42,411 nt of DNA, taken from positions 1 to 42,411 of the forward strand of contig CABIVQ010000028.1 of assembly GCA_902362365.1 (NCBI GenBank), given 5' to 3'. A program made the translations under genes and the position numbers. Shown here piece by piece: positions 15,587 to 23,470 of this stretch (positions within the stretch are counted from its first letter, which is position 1; every line of letters starts with the position of its first letter). The DNA comes from Clostridiaceae bacterium (lineage in GTDB: Bacteria > Bacillota > Clostridia > Peptostreptococcales > Peptostreptococcaceae). The notes under the pieces were generated by a model that did no database searches, was not told where the DNA came from, and saw only the letters and a list, made by a program, of their open reading frames with translations.

Positions 15587-16637
15587 TTTTTGGTTTCCCT
15601 TCAACATCAGAGTTTGAACTTTCATACATAGATAAGGATTGTCCTTCTTCCATTTCTTCAGTAGGGGTTGTAAGTATAATATCATTTTCCTTTAATCCAG
15701 ACTTAACTACAGCAAATTCTTCATTTCTGCTTTCTATTTCAACTGATTGTTTTTTTAGGATACCTTCTAAGTCTTTAAATACATAGTATTTATCTTCTGA
15801 TTCTAGGATAGAAGATGCGGGTATTTTTGAATAAGAATTATCCAATTTTATAGATGCTTGAACATGGAAGCCATTAACCAATCCTTCTTGGCTATCGAAT
15901 GCAATATTTATGTCATAATAAGATAATGTGCTAGATTGTTGTTGATATTCGCTTGAGGAGTCTGTTGAAGGTCTTTCTGATATAAAACTTATTCTACCAG
16001 TTAAATTTTTATTTGTAGATAATATTAAAACTTTTGCAGTTTGATCAACTTGTATTTTTGCTAAATCCTGTTCGCTAGCTTGTCCTTTCATATAAAATTC
16101 ATTAGTTTGTAATGTAATAAATCCACTTTGACTTTCAGATTCTTCATTTATAAAGACCTTTCCATCAAAAGGAGCAAGTGTTTTACTATAAGCATTTTCA
16201 TTGAGTGATTTAATTTGTGCATTTAATTTATTTATTTCAAGGCTAATCGATGGGTCACTAACTTCTTGAGATGATTTTAATTCAGAAACTTGAGATTTAA
16301 GTTCGTTAATCTCATTTATTACTGATGGATTCTTGCAAGTAAAAAGTACACTACCTTTTTTTACAGATTGACCATTTTCTACTTTTAATTGGTCTATTTC
16401 TTCACCATCTGATAATGTAAAGTCTTTGCTATCCTTTGGTAGTACAATGCCATTAATAAAAACTTTCTCACTTTCTGGAATAGCATAAGTCTCTATAAAT
16501 GATTCAGGTTCCTCACTATTAATTTTGTTATCTTTTCCTTTGTAGAAAAAATAGATACCTAGAGTTACACATAATACTGAGGTAAGACTTACAATGATTC
16601 TAAATTTTTTATTTTTGAATTTTTCTAAAAATAACAT
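15579..16637 (-). CDS. HlyD/MacA-type efflux adaptor (membrane fusion protein)
   Basis: 352 residues, RBS TTAAGGAGTGTTTAT before ATG 16637. One N-terminal membrane helix (about 12-30) anchors an extracellular part. A lipoyl half-motif follows (FTLSDGEEIDQLKVENGQSVKKGSVLF, read in two pieces), then a short coiled coil (about 108-150), the second lipoyl half (LAPFDGKVFINEE), a beta-barrel and a membrane-proximal domain. The hairpin is short, as in Gram-positive adaptors that need no outer-membrane channel. It is first in the operon and overlaps the ATPase gene by 8 bases. A promoter with a palindrome over its -10 lies just upstream. Confidence 0.9.
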   Translation of the reverse strand: MLFLEKFKNKKFRIIVSLTSVLCVTLGIYFFYKGKDNKINSEEPESFIETYAIPESEKVFINGIVLPKDSKDFTLSDGEEIDQLKVENGQSVKKGSVLFTCKNPSVINEINELKSQVSELKSSQEVSDPSISLEINKLNAQIKSLNENAYSKTLAPFDGKVFINEESESQSGFITLQTNEFYMKGQASEQDLAKIQVDQTAKVLILSTNKNLTGRISFISERPSTDSSSEYQQQSSTLSYYDINIAFDSQEGLVNGFHVQASIKLDNSYSKIPASSILESEDKYYVFKDLEGILKKQSVEIESRNEEFAVVKSGLKENDIILTTPTEEMEEGQSLSMYESSNSDVEGKPKID

Positions 16638-16660
16638 ATAAACACTCCTTAAAATAATAA

Positions 16661-16702
16661 TACCTCTATAAAATTATAGAGGTAAATAATGTAATAAGTC
16701 AA
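16661..16702 (-). promoter_or_regulatory. Promoter and palindromic operator of the ABC exporter operon
   Basis: On the minus strand TTGACT (16702-16697), 18 bases, TATAAT (16678-16673). The -10 lies inside a perfect 11-bp inverted repeat, TACCTCTATAA-AA-TTATAGAGGTA (16661-16684). A repressor bound there would block RNA polymerase. The same palindrome could also act as a terminator for the upstream GNAT gene, since the minus-strand run after it is T-rich. The operator reading fits the promoter geometry better. Confidence 0.6.
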
Positions 16703-16761
16703 AACTTATTAAAAAAATTAATAAATTGTAACTTTTACAAGAAGTATAAATAGTATATGTT

Positions 16762-17355
16762 TTATGCTGTAAATTCAATTGATTTAGATGTAATAACATC
16801 TAAGTTTTTATAAAGTACGTATCTTATAATTCCATCTTTATTTTCTTTTTTAAGTTTATTTTCGAATCCTAGACTTAATATTGTTTTTAAACTGTATACA
16901 TTTTCTGAGTTTACAACTGTAACTATATTTTTCATACCTTTACTAGCAGACACTTCTATTCTAGTTTCTAGTAATGTACGATGTAGAGAGTTGCCACGGT
17001 AGAAAGGATCAACCATAACAAATCCAGATATATAAGTATTTTCTATTTGGAATTCATCCATTCCCATTTCAATAAGCATATCCTCATATTCCCCTTGTGG
17101 GGCTTCACATAAAGCAGAAGCAACTAAGGTACCTTCTATATAACATCCTACTATAAAACCACCGTTATCTAAAACACCTTCTAAGTAAGAAGCATCACGA
17201 GACTTGAGCCAACTTTTATTGTCCATAGTACTGTTCACTCTATTGTATAAGTTAATAACGTCCTCAAATTTATCTTTAGTTATATAACAAATATCACCGT
17301 ATAAATTTTCGCAAGGATTCCCGTTAAATTTAGATAATTGTATTGATTTTATCAA
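16762..17355 (-). CDS. GNAT family N-acetyltransferase
   Basis: 197 residues. It starts at TTG 17355 behind GGAGGTGCTTAA. The acetyl-CoA site is visible: FVMVDPFYRGNSLHRTLLETR (about 112-132, reading VDPxxRGxxL), followed by a helix and a C-terminal NVYSLKTILSLGFE segment, standard for GNATs. The N-terminal third (DICYITKDKFEDVINLYNRV, SWLKSRDASYLEGVLDNGGF) matches a GNAT subgroup common in clostridia whose substrates are unassigned. Divided from the exporter operon by 124 bases containing that operon's promoter. The promoter is at 17387-17415. Confidence 0.85.
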   Translation of the reverse strand: MIKSIQLSKFNGNPCENLYGDICYITKDKFEDVINLYNRVNSTMDNKSWLKSRDASYLEGVLDNGGFIVGCYIEGTLVASALCEAPQGEYEDMLIEMGMDEFQIENTYISGFVMVDPFYRGNSLHRTLLETRIEVSASKGMKNIVTVVNSENVYSLKTILSLGFENKLKKENKDGIIRYVLYKNLDVITSKSIEFTA

Positions 17356-17386
17356 TTAAGCACCTCCGAATCTCACAGGATAGACC

Positions 17387-17415
17387 TATGAATAAATTTA
17401 TAAATTTTATGTCAA
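17387..17415 (-). promoter_or_regulatory. Likely promoter of the GNAT gene
   Basis: Minus strand TTGACA (17415-17410), 17 bases, TTCATA (17392-17387). The -35 is perfect and the -10 is weak. It ends 32 bases before the TTG start. The remainder of the 341-base gap 17356-17696 holds nothing else recognisable apart from the downstream gene's terminator. Confidence 0.4.
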
Positions 17416-17647
17416 ATTAAGAAGAAAAAATGCTTTTCTTACTAAGTAAATTTGTAAATTAAATATGTGTGTAACTAAGTAACAGACTTTATGTCATATA
17501 TTTATTGTCGATAAAAAATAAGTATAAGATATTATAACATAATCTAAAGAAAATTAAAGTGGAAAAAGTCGATTTTTATCGAAAATTTTACGAAATGAGT
17601 AGAGCTGAATAAAAACTAAGGAAAACGATTGAATAATTGTAACAAAA

Positions 17648-17671
17648 AAAGACTTAGAAATCTAAGTCTTT
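17648..17671 (-). terminator. Terminator of the 61-residue protein gene
   Basis: AAAGACTTAGA pairs with TCTAAGTCTTT (perfect 11 bp, AA loop). On the minus strand it is followed by a run of Ts, 25 bases past the stop. Confidence 0.8.
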
Positions 17672-17696
17672 AAATTAATAAATTAGTTAAATTTAA

Positions 17697-17882
17697 TTAA
17701 TCTTGATAATTTGCTAAAGCATTGCTAGCAGCAAATACTGCTTCTTCAACATATGTTATTGTATTTTCTATTTGGTATTTATTATTTTGCTTTTCTACAT
17801 TCTTTAATGCATGATTTAAGCAACTTTGTGCACTTTGAAGTTGAGCGAATGCATCTTTTAATTCATCTTTAGAATTTTTCAT
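17697..17882 (-). CDS. Small helical protein, unknown
   Basis: 61 residues, RBS CCGGAGGTTATTC before ATG 17882. The protein is predicted all alpha-helix: a hairpin of two helices, ELKDAFAQLQSAQSCLNHALKNVEKQ and NTITYVEEAVFAASNALANYQD, with heptad-like hydrophobic spacing. One cysteine, no signal peptide and no membrane segment. RBS, terminator and codon use all support a real gene. I do not recognise a family. It could be a small spore or regulatory protein, but nothing in the sequence proves it. Confidence 0.75.
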   Translation of the reverse strand: MKNSKDELKDAFAQLQSAQSCLNHALKNVEKQNNKYQIENTITYVEEAVFAASNALANYQD

Positions 17883-17975
17883 GAATAACCTCCGGAATAT
17901 TATAATTATAATTTTGATTTTAATTTCAGAATTTTTCCCACGAATTGCTAAAATATTTTAATATTTTGTATCTCG

Positions 17976-18004
17976 TTGACAATATATAAATTCGCTCTTA
18001 TAAG
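17976..18004 (+). promoter_or_regulatory. Sigma-A promoter of the VanW-family gene
   Basis: TTGACA (17976-17981), exactly 17 bases, TATAAG (17999-18004): close to ideal. It leaves a leader of about 145 bases before the ATG at 18158, in which no known riboswitch is recognised. Confidence 0.7.
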
Positions 18005-18157
18005 TTAGTTAAGTAAACGAATTTTATGTGAAAAAATACTCAATAAAAGTATTTGCATTATAAAAATATATATACATATTTATGGTGAACTGAAATTAGA
18101 ATATTAAATTACTAATGGGAAAATATAAGTATATAATTATAAAATAAGGAGAGTAAC

Positions 18158-19384
18158 ATGCTTAGATATAGAAAATTATCCTTTTTATTATGTATATTAC
18201 TATGTATTACATTTTTACTAGGAATGAATAAACCAGAAAATATGGAAGGTAAAAAGATATTTAAAAATATAAGCGTCGAAAATATAGATATAGGAGGTCT
18301 AACTTATAAAGAGGCATTAAAAGAAATTAATAAATATTATAAAGAAAAAGATATAATTATTAATTATGATGGTAAATCATGGACTCTAAGGCCAGATGAA
18401 ATAGAATTAAGCTATAATATAGAAAAAGCTTTGTCAGAGGCTTATGATTATACAGAAACAGAGAATAGATTTGAGAATATAAAAAGAAAAACAGGACTTA
18501 TTTTTAAAGGTAATCACAATATAGAATTGAAAGCAACTTATAATGAAACAAAGTTAAGTAATTTCATTGAAAACATATGTAAAGAAATAGATATTTCTGT
18601 TACACAGGCTAGTGTTGAAATAAAGGATTCTGGTGAAATTATAAGAACACCATCAAAAGAAGGGAAAGAAGTACAAAAGATAAAATTAAAAGAAGATATT
18701 TATAATATGATTTGTGATAAAAAAATAAAAAGTCTAAATCTGCCTGTTAAAATTGTAAATCCCACAATAACTACTGAAGATATTCAGTCAATAAATACAG
18801 TATTAGGGCAATTTAGCACTAGTTTTAATGAACATAACTCGAGGGGTAGCAACATCCACGTTGCAGGGAAAAGTACTAGTGATAAACTAATAATGCCTTA
18901 TGAAATGTTTTCTTATAATAAAGCTACAGGTGCAAGAAACTGGGTTAATGGGTATAAAAGTGCAAAGGTAATAATAGGCGGTAAATATGTAAATGGTGAA
19001 GGTGGCGGTGTTTGCCAGGTATCAACAACTATATATAATGCTGCTTTATTATCTGGTATGAGGATAGAAGAAGTACACAACCACACTATGCCATCTAGAT
19101 ATGTACCAAGGGGTAGAGATGCAGCAGTATCATACGGGTATACAGATTTCAAATTTAAAAATCCATACTCACATCCTATTTATATTAAAAATATTGTTAG
19201 TAATGGTGCAATAACATCAAAGATATATGGTTGCAGTCAAGATAGAGAAAAGTTATATATAAAAACTGAAGAAAAAATTGAAAAAACAAATATTACTGTT
19301 AAAACATACAGAGTTTACTTAGATGAAGAAAATAATAAAATAAGAGAAGAACTTATAGCAACAAGCAAGTATAAATTAAAATAG
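18158..19384 (+). CDS. VanW family protein with peptidoglycan-binding domain
   Basis: 408 residues, RBS ATAAGGAGAGTAAC before ATG 18158. An N-terminal hydrophobic segment (about 8-23, LSFLLCILLCITFLLG) acts as signal or anchor. Residues about 35-200 are the putative peptidoglycan-binding domain that precedes VanW (VENIDIGGLTYKEAL, ... DGKSWTLRPDEIELSYNIEKAL). Residues about 220-345 are the VanW domain: FSTSFNEHNSRGSNIHVAG, then MFSYNKATGARNWVNGYKSA, GEGGGVCQVSTTIYNAALLSG, and VSYGYTDFKFKNPYSHPIYI. No G5 domain follows. Extracellular and cell-wall-linked; the biochemical role of VanW is not established. Monocistronic, with a long structured 3' end. Confidence 0.92.
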   Translation: MLRYRKLSFLLCILLCITFLLGMNKPENMEGKKIFKNISVENIDIGGLTYKEALKEINKYYKEKDIIINYDGKSWTLRPDEIELSYNIEKALSEAYDYTETENRFENIKRKTGLIFKGNHNIELKATYNETKLSNFIENICKEIDISVTQASVEIKDSGEIIRTPSKEGKEVQKIKLKEDIYNMICDKKIKSLNLPVKIVNPTITTEDIQSINTVLGQFSTSFNEHNSRGSNIHVAGKSTSDKLIMPYEMFSYNKATGARNWVNGYKSAKVIIGGKYVNGEGGGVCQVSTTIYNAALLSGMRIEEVHNHTMPSRYVPRGRDAAVSYGYTDFKFKNPYSHPIYIKNIVSNGAITSKIYGCSQDREKLYIKTEEKIEKTNITVKTYRVYLDEENNKIREELIATSKYKLK

Positions 19385-19424
19385 ATGATTTTATTTTCAC
19401 TATAGTGCCAATTTTATTAGTAAT

Positions 19425-19503
19425 AATGTATAATTTATTAAGGATAGCTAGTAACAAAATACTACATTTACTAGATCAACCTTAATAAGTTATACATTTT
19501 TTT
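19425..19503 (+). terminator. Long two-tier hairpin terminator after the VanW gene
   Basis: A 19-bp outer stem (19425-19443 against 19480-19498, one G-T pair) encloses a second perfect stem, CTAGTAA (19448-19454) against TTACTAG (19468-19474). A T-run follows. It is larger than needed for termination. Confidence 0.75.
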
Positions 19504-19535
19504 ATTTAAGGTTTTATGTACTAATAAATAATATT

Positions 19536-19560
19536 GTTTTAAAGTAAAAGTAAAGGGTAT
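19536..19560 (+). promoter_or_regulatory. Sigma-B-like promoter of the second rubrerythrin
   Basis: GTTTTA (19536-19541), 13 bases, GGGTAT (19555-19560). Same -10 and same spacing as the element at 12926-12950 ahead of the paralog; the flanking sequences differ, so the match is not just a recent copy. Confidence 0.7.
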
Positions 19561-19646
19561 ATTTTTAATGTGACATTAAGAAACTTAGGATTAATAATGA
19601 AAATATAATAAATAATTAAATAAATATAGATATAGGAGGAGTAAAT

Positions 19647-20192
19647 ATGAAAAAATTTGTATGTACAGTATGTGGCTATATATATGAAGGGGATAGTGCA
19701 CCAGAAGTATGTCCAGTATGTAAGGTAAGATCTGATAAATTTGAGGAAATATCAGGGGATATGAAGTGGGCTGATGAACATAGAATAGGATTAGCAAAAG
19801 GTGTAGATGAAGAAATACTTGAAGGATTAAGAGCTAATTTTGTAGGGGAATGTACAGAGATTGGTATGTATATAGCAATGAGCCGTCAAGCTGATAGAGA
19901 AGGGTATCCTGAAGTAGCAGAGGCGTATAGAAGAATAGCATATGAAGAAGCAGAACATGCTGCAAAATTTGCAGAGCTGTTAGGTGAAGTTGTAGTTGCA
20001 GATACTAAAGAAAACTTAACAGTAAGAGTTGAAGCTGAATATGGAGCTACAGATGGAAAATTAAAATTAGCAAAAAAGGCTAAGGAATTAGGACTAGATG
20101 CAATACATGATACAGTTCATGAAATGTGTAAAGATGAAGCAAGACATGGAAAAGCTTTCTTAGGATTACTAGAAAGACATTTTAAAAACTAA
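19647..20192 (+). CDS. Reverse rubrerythrin, copy 2
   Basis: 181 residues, RBS TAGGAGGAGTAAAT. Same plan as copy 1: rubredoxin iron site [10 protein letters not shown] / CPVC at 6-26, then the diiron four-helix domain with [26 protein letters not shown] and the [13 protein letters not shown] end. Differences cluster in the loop between the two cysteine pairs (DSAPE against ETIEGV) and in the linker (about 28-60); the catalytic part is nearly identical. Synonymous codons differ widely between the copies, so the duplication is not recent. Likely acts in O2/H2O2 removal. Its sigma-B-like promoter suggests the pair responds together to stress. Confidence 0.95.
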   Translation: MKKFVCTVCGYIYEGDSAPEVCPVCKVRSDKFEEISGDMKWADEHRIGLAKGVDEEILEGLRANFVGECTEIGMYIAMSRQADREGYPEVAEAYRRIAYEEAEHAAKFAELLGEVVVADTKENLTVRVEAEYGATDGKLKLAKKAKELGLDAIHDTVHEMCKDEARHGKAFLGLLERHFKN

Positions 20193-20203
20193 AAAATATA
20201 ATT

Positions 20204-20250
20204 GGTCATATGACATATAATATATATTAATTATAGAATGTCATATGACC
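20204..20250 (+). terminator. Terminator after rubrerythrin copy 2
   Basis: GGTCATATGACAT pairs with ATGTCATATGACC (13 bp, 20204-20216 against 20238-20250), followed by TATTTTATT. Each arm contains GTCATATGAC, itself a palindrome, so the arms could also fold alone or bind a dimeric protein. Confidence 0.7.
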
Positions 20251-20394
20251 TATTTTATTGAAGATATATAAACTATCTAATATACAAATATATTAAATAT
20301 TTTTGTGAATAAAACTACATAATTTTGTATACAATTACACAATTATAAATGATAAGGAATATTGAATTAAAAAATTAGCATGAAAGATAAAAAT

Positions 20395-20447
20395 TTTACA
20401 CTTAATTACTGGTAATTTATTACAAACTGTGTAAAGTATAGTATAAT
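20395..20447 (+). promoter_or_regulatory. nfnAB promoter with nested inverted repeats
   Basis: Promoter: TTACAA (20420-20425), 16 bases, TATAAT (20442-20447). Upstream, AATTAC-TG-GTAATT (20404-20417) is a perfect inverted repeat touching the -35. An outer pair, TTTACAC (20395-20401) and GTGTAAA (20429-20435), spans it and the spacer. This looks like a regulated promoter; a redox regulator such as Rex is possible, but the sites do not match the Rex consensus well. The leader to the start codon is about 100 bases. Confidence 0.5.
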
Positions 20448-20554
20448 TTATGTATACAGAATATTATAATACAGTTAAAAAAATAATAATAATGTTGTTA
20501 GATTAAAATAAATATTATAGTTAAAATTATTAGGTCAGAATGGGGAATATGGAT

Positions 20555-21445
20555 ATGGGAAATAGAATAGTAAGTAAGAGATTATTAGCAGATAACATTT
20601 ATCTAATGGAGATTGAATCAAAGAGAGTTTCAAAATCCGCAAAGCCTGGTCAATTTGTAATTGTTAAAATGGATGAAAAGGGAGAGAGAATACCTCTAAC
20701 AGTTGCTGATTATGATAAAAATAAAAATACAGTAACTATAGTTTTTCAGGTAGTGGGAGCTTCAACTAAGTTACTAGCAAATCTAAGCGAGGGAGATTTT
20801 ATAATGGACTTTGTAGGTCCACTAGGTCAACCAAGTGAGTTTATTAAAGAAGAAATAAGCACTTTAAAAGATAAAAATATTATTTTTATAGCAGGTGGAG
20901 TTGGGGCTGCTCCTGTTTATCCTCAAGTTAAATGGTTTAAAGAAAATAATTTAGATGTAGATGTGATAATAGGCTCAAGAAATAAAGACTTACTAATACT
21001 AGAAGATGAAATGAGAGCTGTTGCAAAGAATTTATATGTATCAACTGATGATGGTTCATATGGATATGATGGAAGAGTAACTGATTTACTTAAAGATTTA
21101 GTACAAAATCAAGGTAAAAAATATGATCATGCAGTAGTAATAGGACCTATGATTATGATGAAGTTCACAAGTATGTTAACAAAAGAACTAGAAATACCTA
21201 CTATAGTTAGTTTAAATCCAATAATGGTTGATGGAACAGGTATGTGTGGAGCATGTAGAGTAAGTTTAGGAGATGAAATAAAGTTTGCATGTGTAGATGG
21301 GCCAGAATTTGATGGTCATTTAGTAAATTTTGATGAAGCTATGAGAAGACAAGCTATGTATAAGTCTGAAGAAGGAAGAGCACTGTTAGAGAGTGAAGAT
21401 AGAGGAACTTCTCATCATAGTAATTGTGGATGTGGGGGGAATTAA
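20555..21445 (+). CDS. nfnA: NADH-dependent reduced ferredoxin:NADP+ oxidoreductase, small subunit
   Basis: 296 residues from ATG 20555, chosen because GGGG at 20542-20545 is 9 bases upstream; ATGs at 20540 and 20549 are in frame and possible. FAD domain: SAKPGQFVIVKMDEKGERIPLTVAD (family RxPLT signature). NAD domain: IFIAGGVGAAPVYPQVKWF near 110. A cysteine cluster, DGTGMCGACRVSLGDEIKFAC at about 230-250, binds the [2Fe-2S] centre. Homologous to dihydroorotate dehydrogenase electron-transfer subunits and to NfnA. The downstream gene is NfnB-like and starts one base after the stop, which fixes the identity. The complex bifurcates electrons between NADH, ferredoxin and NADP(H). An extra C-terminal tail ends in NCGCGGN. 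Confidence 0.88.
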   Translation: MGNRIVSKRLLADNIYLMEIESKRVSKSAKPGQFVIVKMDEKGERIPLTVADYDKNKNTVTIVFQVVGASTKLLANLSEGDFIMDFVGPLGQPSEFIKEEISTLKDKNIIFIAGGVGAAPVYPQVKWFKENNLDVDVIIGSRNKDLLILEDEMRAVAKNLYVSTDDGSYGYDGRVTDLLKDLVQNQGKKYDHAVVIGPMIMMKFTSMLTKELEIPTIVSLNPIMVDGTGMCGACRVSLGDEIKFACVDGPEFDGHLVNFDEAMRRQAMYKSEEGRALLESEDRGTSHHSNCGCGGN

Positions 21446-21446
21446 T

Positions 21447-22859
21447 ATGGGGAATAAGATGAAAAGAACACCTGTAAGAGAACAAGAAGCAAGTAGAAGA
21501 TCTAGAAATTTTGATGAAGTATGTTTAGGATATGACATAGAGGAAGCAGTACTAGAAGCGAATAGATGTTTAGGATGTAAAAAACCACAGTGTGTATCAG
21601 GGTGCCCTGTAGGAGTAGATATACCTGGGTTTATAAATAAGATAAAAGAAAGAGATATACAAGGTGCCGCTGAGATAATATCAGAAAATAGTTCTCTTCC
21701 TGCTGTATGTGGAAGAGTGTGTCCACAAGAAAATCAATGTGAAGGAAAATGTGTATTCGCTAGAAAGTCTGCATCTGTAGCAGTTGGAAAGTTAGAAAAA
21801 TTTGTTGCAGATTGGTCAAGGGAAAACAATATAGATTTATCTAAAACAAAAGCTAAAAATAATAAAAAGGTTGCTGTAATAGGTAGCGGTCCGGCTGGTC
21901 TTGCATGTGCAGGAGATTTAGCAAAGAATGGTTATGATGTAACTGTGTTCGAAGCTATGCATGAAGCTGGTGGAGTTTTAACTTATGGAATTCCAGAATT
22001 TAGATTACCTAAAAAAGAGATTGTTCAAGCTGAGATAGATAACATTAAAAAGTTAGGTGTTAAGATAGAAACTAATGTAGTTGTGGGAAAAACTATAACT
22101 ATAGATGAATTGATGGAAGATGAAAATTTTGAAGCTGTTTTTATAGGCTCAGGGGCTGGACTTCCAAAGTTTATGGGAATAAAAGGTGAAAATGCAAATG
22201 GAGTATTTTCAGCAAATGAATTTTTAACAAGAGTTAATTTAATGAAAGCCTATAGAGAAGATTATGCAACTCCAATAAGAGTTGGAAAATCTGTTGCAGT
22301 AGTAGGTGGAGGAAATGTTGCAATGGATGCAGCAAGAACTGCATTAAGACTTGGTGCTAATACTCATATTATTTATAGAAGAAGTGAAGCTGAACTTCCT
22401 GCTAGAGCTGAAGAAATACATCATGCAAAAGAAGAAGGCATAATATTTGATACACTTACAAACCCAACAGAAATTTTAGCAGATGAAAATGGAAATGTAA
22501 GAGGTATGATGTGTGTTAAAATGGAATTAGGAGAACCTGATGCATCCGGAAGAAGAAGACCAATAGTAGTTGAAGGTTCTGAATTTATTCTTGAAGTAGA
22601 TACAGTAATCATGTCCCTTGGGACAAATCCAAATCCACTCATTACATCAACTACAGAGGGATTAAATGTTAATAAAAGAAAGTGTATAATAGCAGATGAA
22701 AATGGACTTACTTCAAGAAAAGGTGTTTATGCAGGAGGAGATGCTGTAACAGGAGCGGCAACTGTTATATCTGCAATGGGAGCTGGAAAAAAAGCTGCAA
22801 AAGCTATAGATGAATATATCAAAGAAAAATCACAATCAACAGAAATTCAATATGCATAA
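21447..22859 (+). CDS. nfnB: NfnB / glutamate-synthase-small-subunit-like NADPH oxidoreductase
   Basis: 470 residues. ATG 21447 is preferred, with GGGGGGAATTAAT before it and one base after the nfnA stop; a longer in-frame start at 21393 would overlap nfnA. N-terminal [4Fe-4S] region: CLGCKKPQCVSGCPVGVDIP and CGRVCPQENQCEGKC (about 42-105). Two dinucleotide folds follow: VAVIGSGPAGLACAGDLAKNG (FAD, near 145) and VAVVGGGNVAMDAARTALRLG (NADPH, near 285), then GGDAVTGAATVISAMGAGKKAA at the C-terminus. The family includes GltD. No GltB is present and nfnA adjoins it, so NfnB is the better call. It supplies or consumes NADPH, useful beside the oxygen-detoxifying enzymes. Confidence 0.9.
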   Translation: MGNKMKRTPVREQEASRRSRNFDEVCLGYDIEEAVLEANRCLGCKKPQCVSGCPVGVDIPGFINKIKERDIQGAAEIISENSSLPAVCGRVCPQENQCEGKCVFARKSASVAVGKLEKFVADWSRENNIDLSKTKAKNNKKVAVIGSGPAGLACAGDLAKNGYDVTVFEAMHEAGGVLTYGIPEFRLPKKEIVQAEIDNIKKLGVKIETNVVVGKTITIDELMEDENFEAVFIGSGAGLPKFMGIKGENANGVFSANEFLTRVNLMKAYREDYATPIRVGKSVAVVGGGNVAMDAARTALRLGANTHIIYRRSEAELPARAEEIHHAKEEGIIFDTLTNPTEILADENGNVRGMMCVKMELGEPDASGRRRPIVVEGSEFILEVDTVIMSLGTNPNPLITSTTEGLNVNKRKCIIADENGLTSRKGVYAGGDAVTGAATVISAMGAGKKAAKAIDEYIKEKSQSTEIQYA

Positions 22860-22890
22860 AATATGTTAATATAAAACAATATTGTTTTGT

Positions 22891-22930
22891 AAATGTGTAG
22901 CTACATCAAATAGTAGCTACACATTTTTTA
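22891..22930 (+). terminator. Terminator after nfnAB
   Basis: A perfect 14-bp stem, AAATGTGTAGCTAC (22891-22904) against GTAGCTACACATTT (22913-22926), then TTTTA. Confidence 0.85.
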
Positions 22931-23019
22931 TTATCAAGTCTTACAATAATGAAATGTTAGTAATTAGAAAATATGATATAATACCTAGCATATATAAATT
23001 AACTAATGGAGGATTATTA

Positions 23020-23322
23020 ATGAAATCAAGATTTGAAGGTGGTCTCTTAGGACTAATAGGAGTAAATATACTAGCCTGGATAGTTACAGTTCTGACATTC
23101 GGAATAGGGACACCGTGGGCAATGTGTATAAAATATAGATGGGAAGCTAAAAATACAATTATAGAAGGTAGACGGTTAGATTTTATAGGTAGTGGGTCTA
23201 GCTTGTTTTTACATTATATAAAGTGGTGGTTATTGACTATAATAACTCTTGGGATATACGGATTCTGGTTATATATAAAATTATTACAATGGAAAACAGA
23301 AAATACAGTATTTGTAGACTAA
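23020..23322 (+). CDS. DUF898 (YjgN)-like small membrane protein
   Basis: 100 residues from ATG 23020 with AATGGAGGATTATTA as RBS. A longer open frame starts at 22882, but it would run through the nfn terminator and has no RBS. The sequence repeats the DUF898 pattern: RFEGGLLGLIGVNILAWI, LTFGIGTPWAMCIKYRWEAKNT, the strand IEGRRLDFIGSGSSLFLHYI, then LLTIITLGIYGFWLYIKLLQW. Three membrane helices are predicted. The function of this family is unknown. Monocistronic. Confidence 0.85.
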   Translation: MKSRFEGGLLGLIGVNILAWIVTVLTFGIGTPWAMCIKYRWEAKNTIIEGRRLDFIGSGSSLFLHYIKWWLLTIITLGIYGFWLYIKLLQWKTENTVFVD

Positions 23323-23323
23323 T

Positions 23324-23370
23324 AAAAAGTGTAGTAGCTTTAATAATGGGCTTCTACACTTTTTTATTAT
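23324..23370 (+). terminator. Terminator after the DUF898-like gene
   Basis: AAAAAGTGTAG (23324-23334) pairs with CTACACTTTTT (23355-23365), with inner AGC/GCT pairing, followed by ATTAT. Confidence 0.8.
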
Positions 23371-23470
23371 AAATAATACAAAAAAATGTAAACCGAAAAT
23401 TAATCTGATATAATTATAGTGAATAAAAGAATAATTTTATTAATTGTAAATTTATATTAGGAGGAGTTAA

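Noticed and set aside
15587..15685. Extended N-terminus of the ABC ATPase inside the adaptor gene
   Set aside because: The extra residues do not resemble any ATPase and there is no RBS; TTG 15586 gives the usual length.
21393..21446. Extended N-terminus of NfnB
   Set aside because: It overlaps nfnA out of frame; the start at 21447 has a strong RBS and the family's normal N-terminus.
22882..23019. Extended N-terminus of the DUF898-like protein
   Set aside because: It would be translated through the nfn terminator hairpin and has no RBS; the start at 23020 has a good one.
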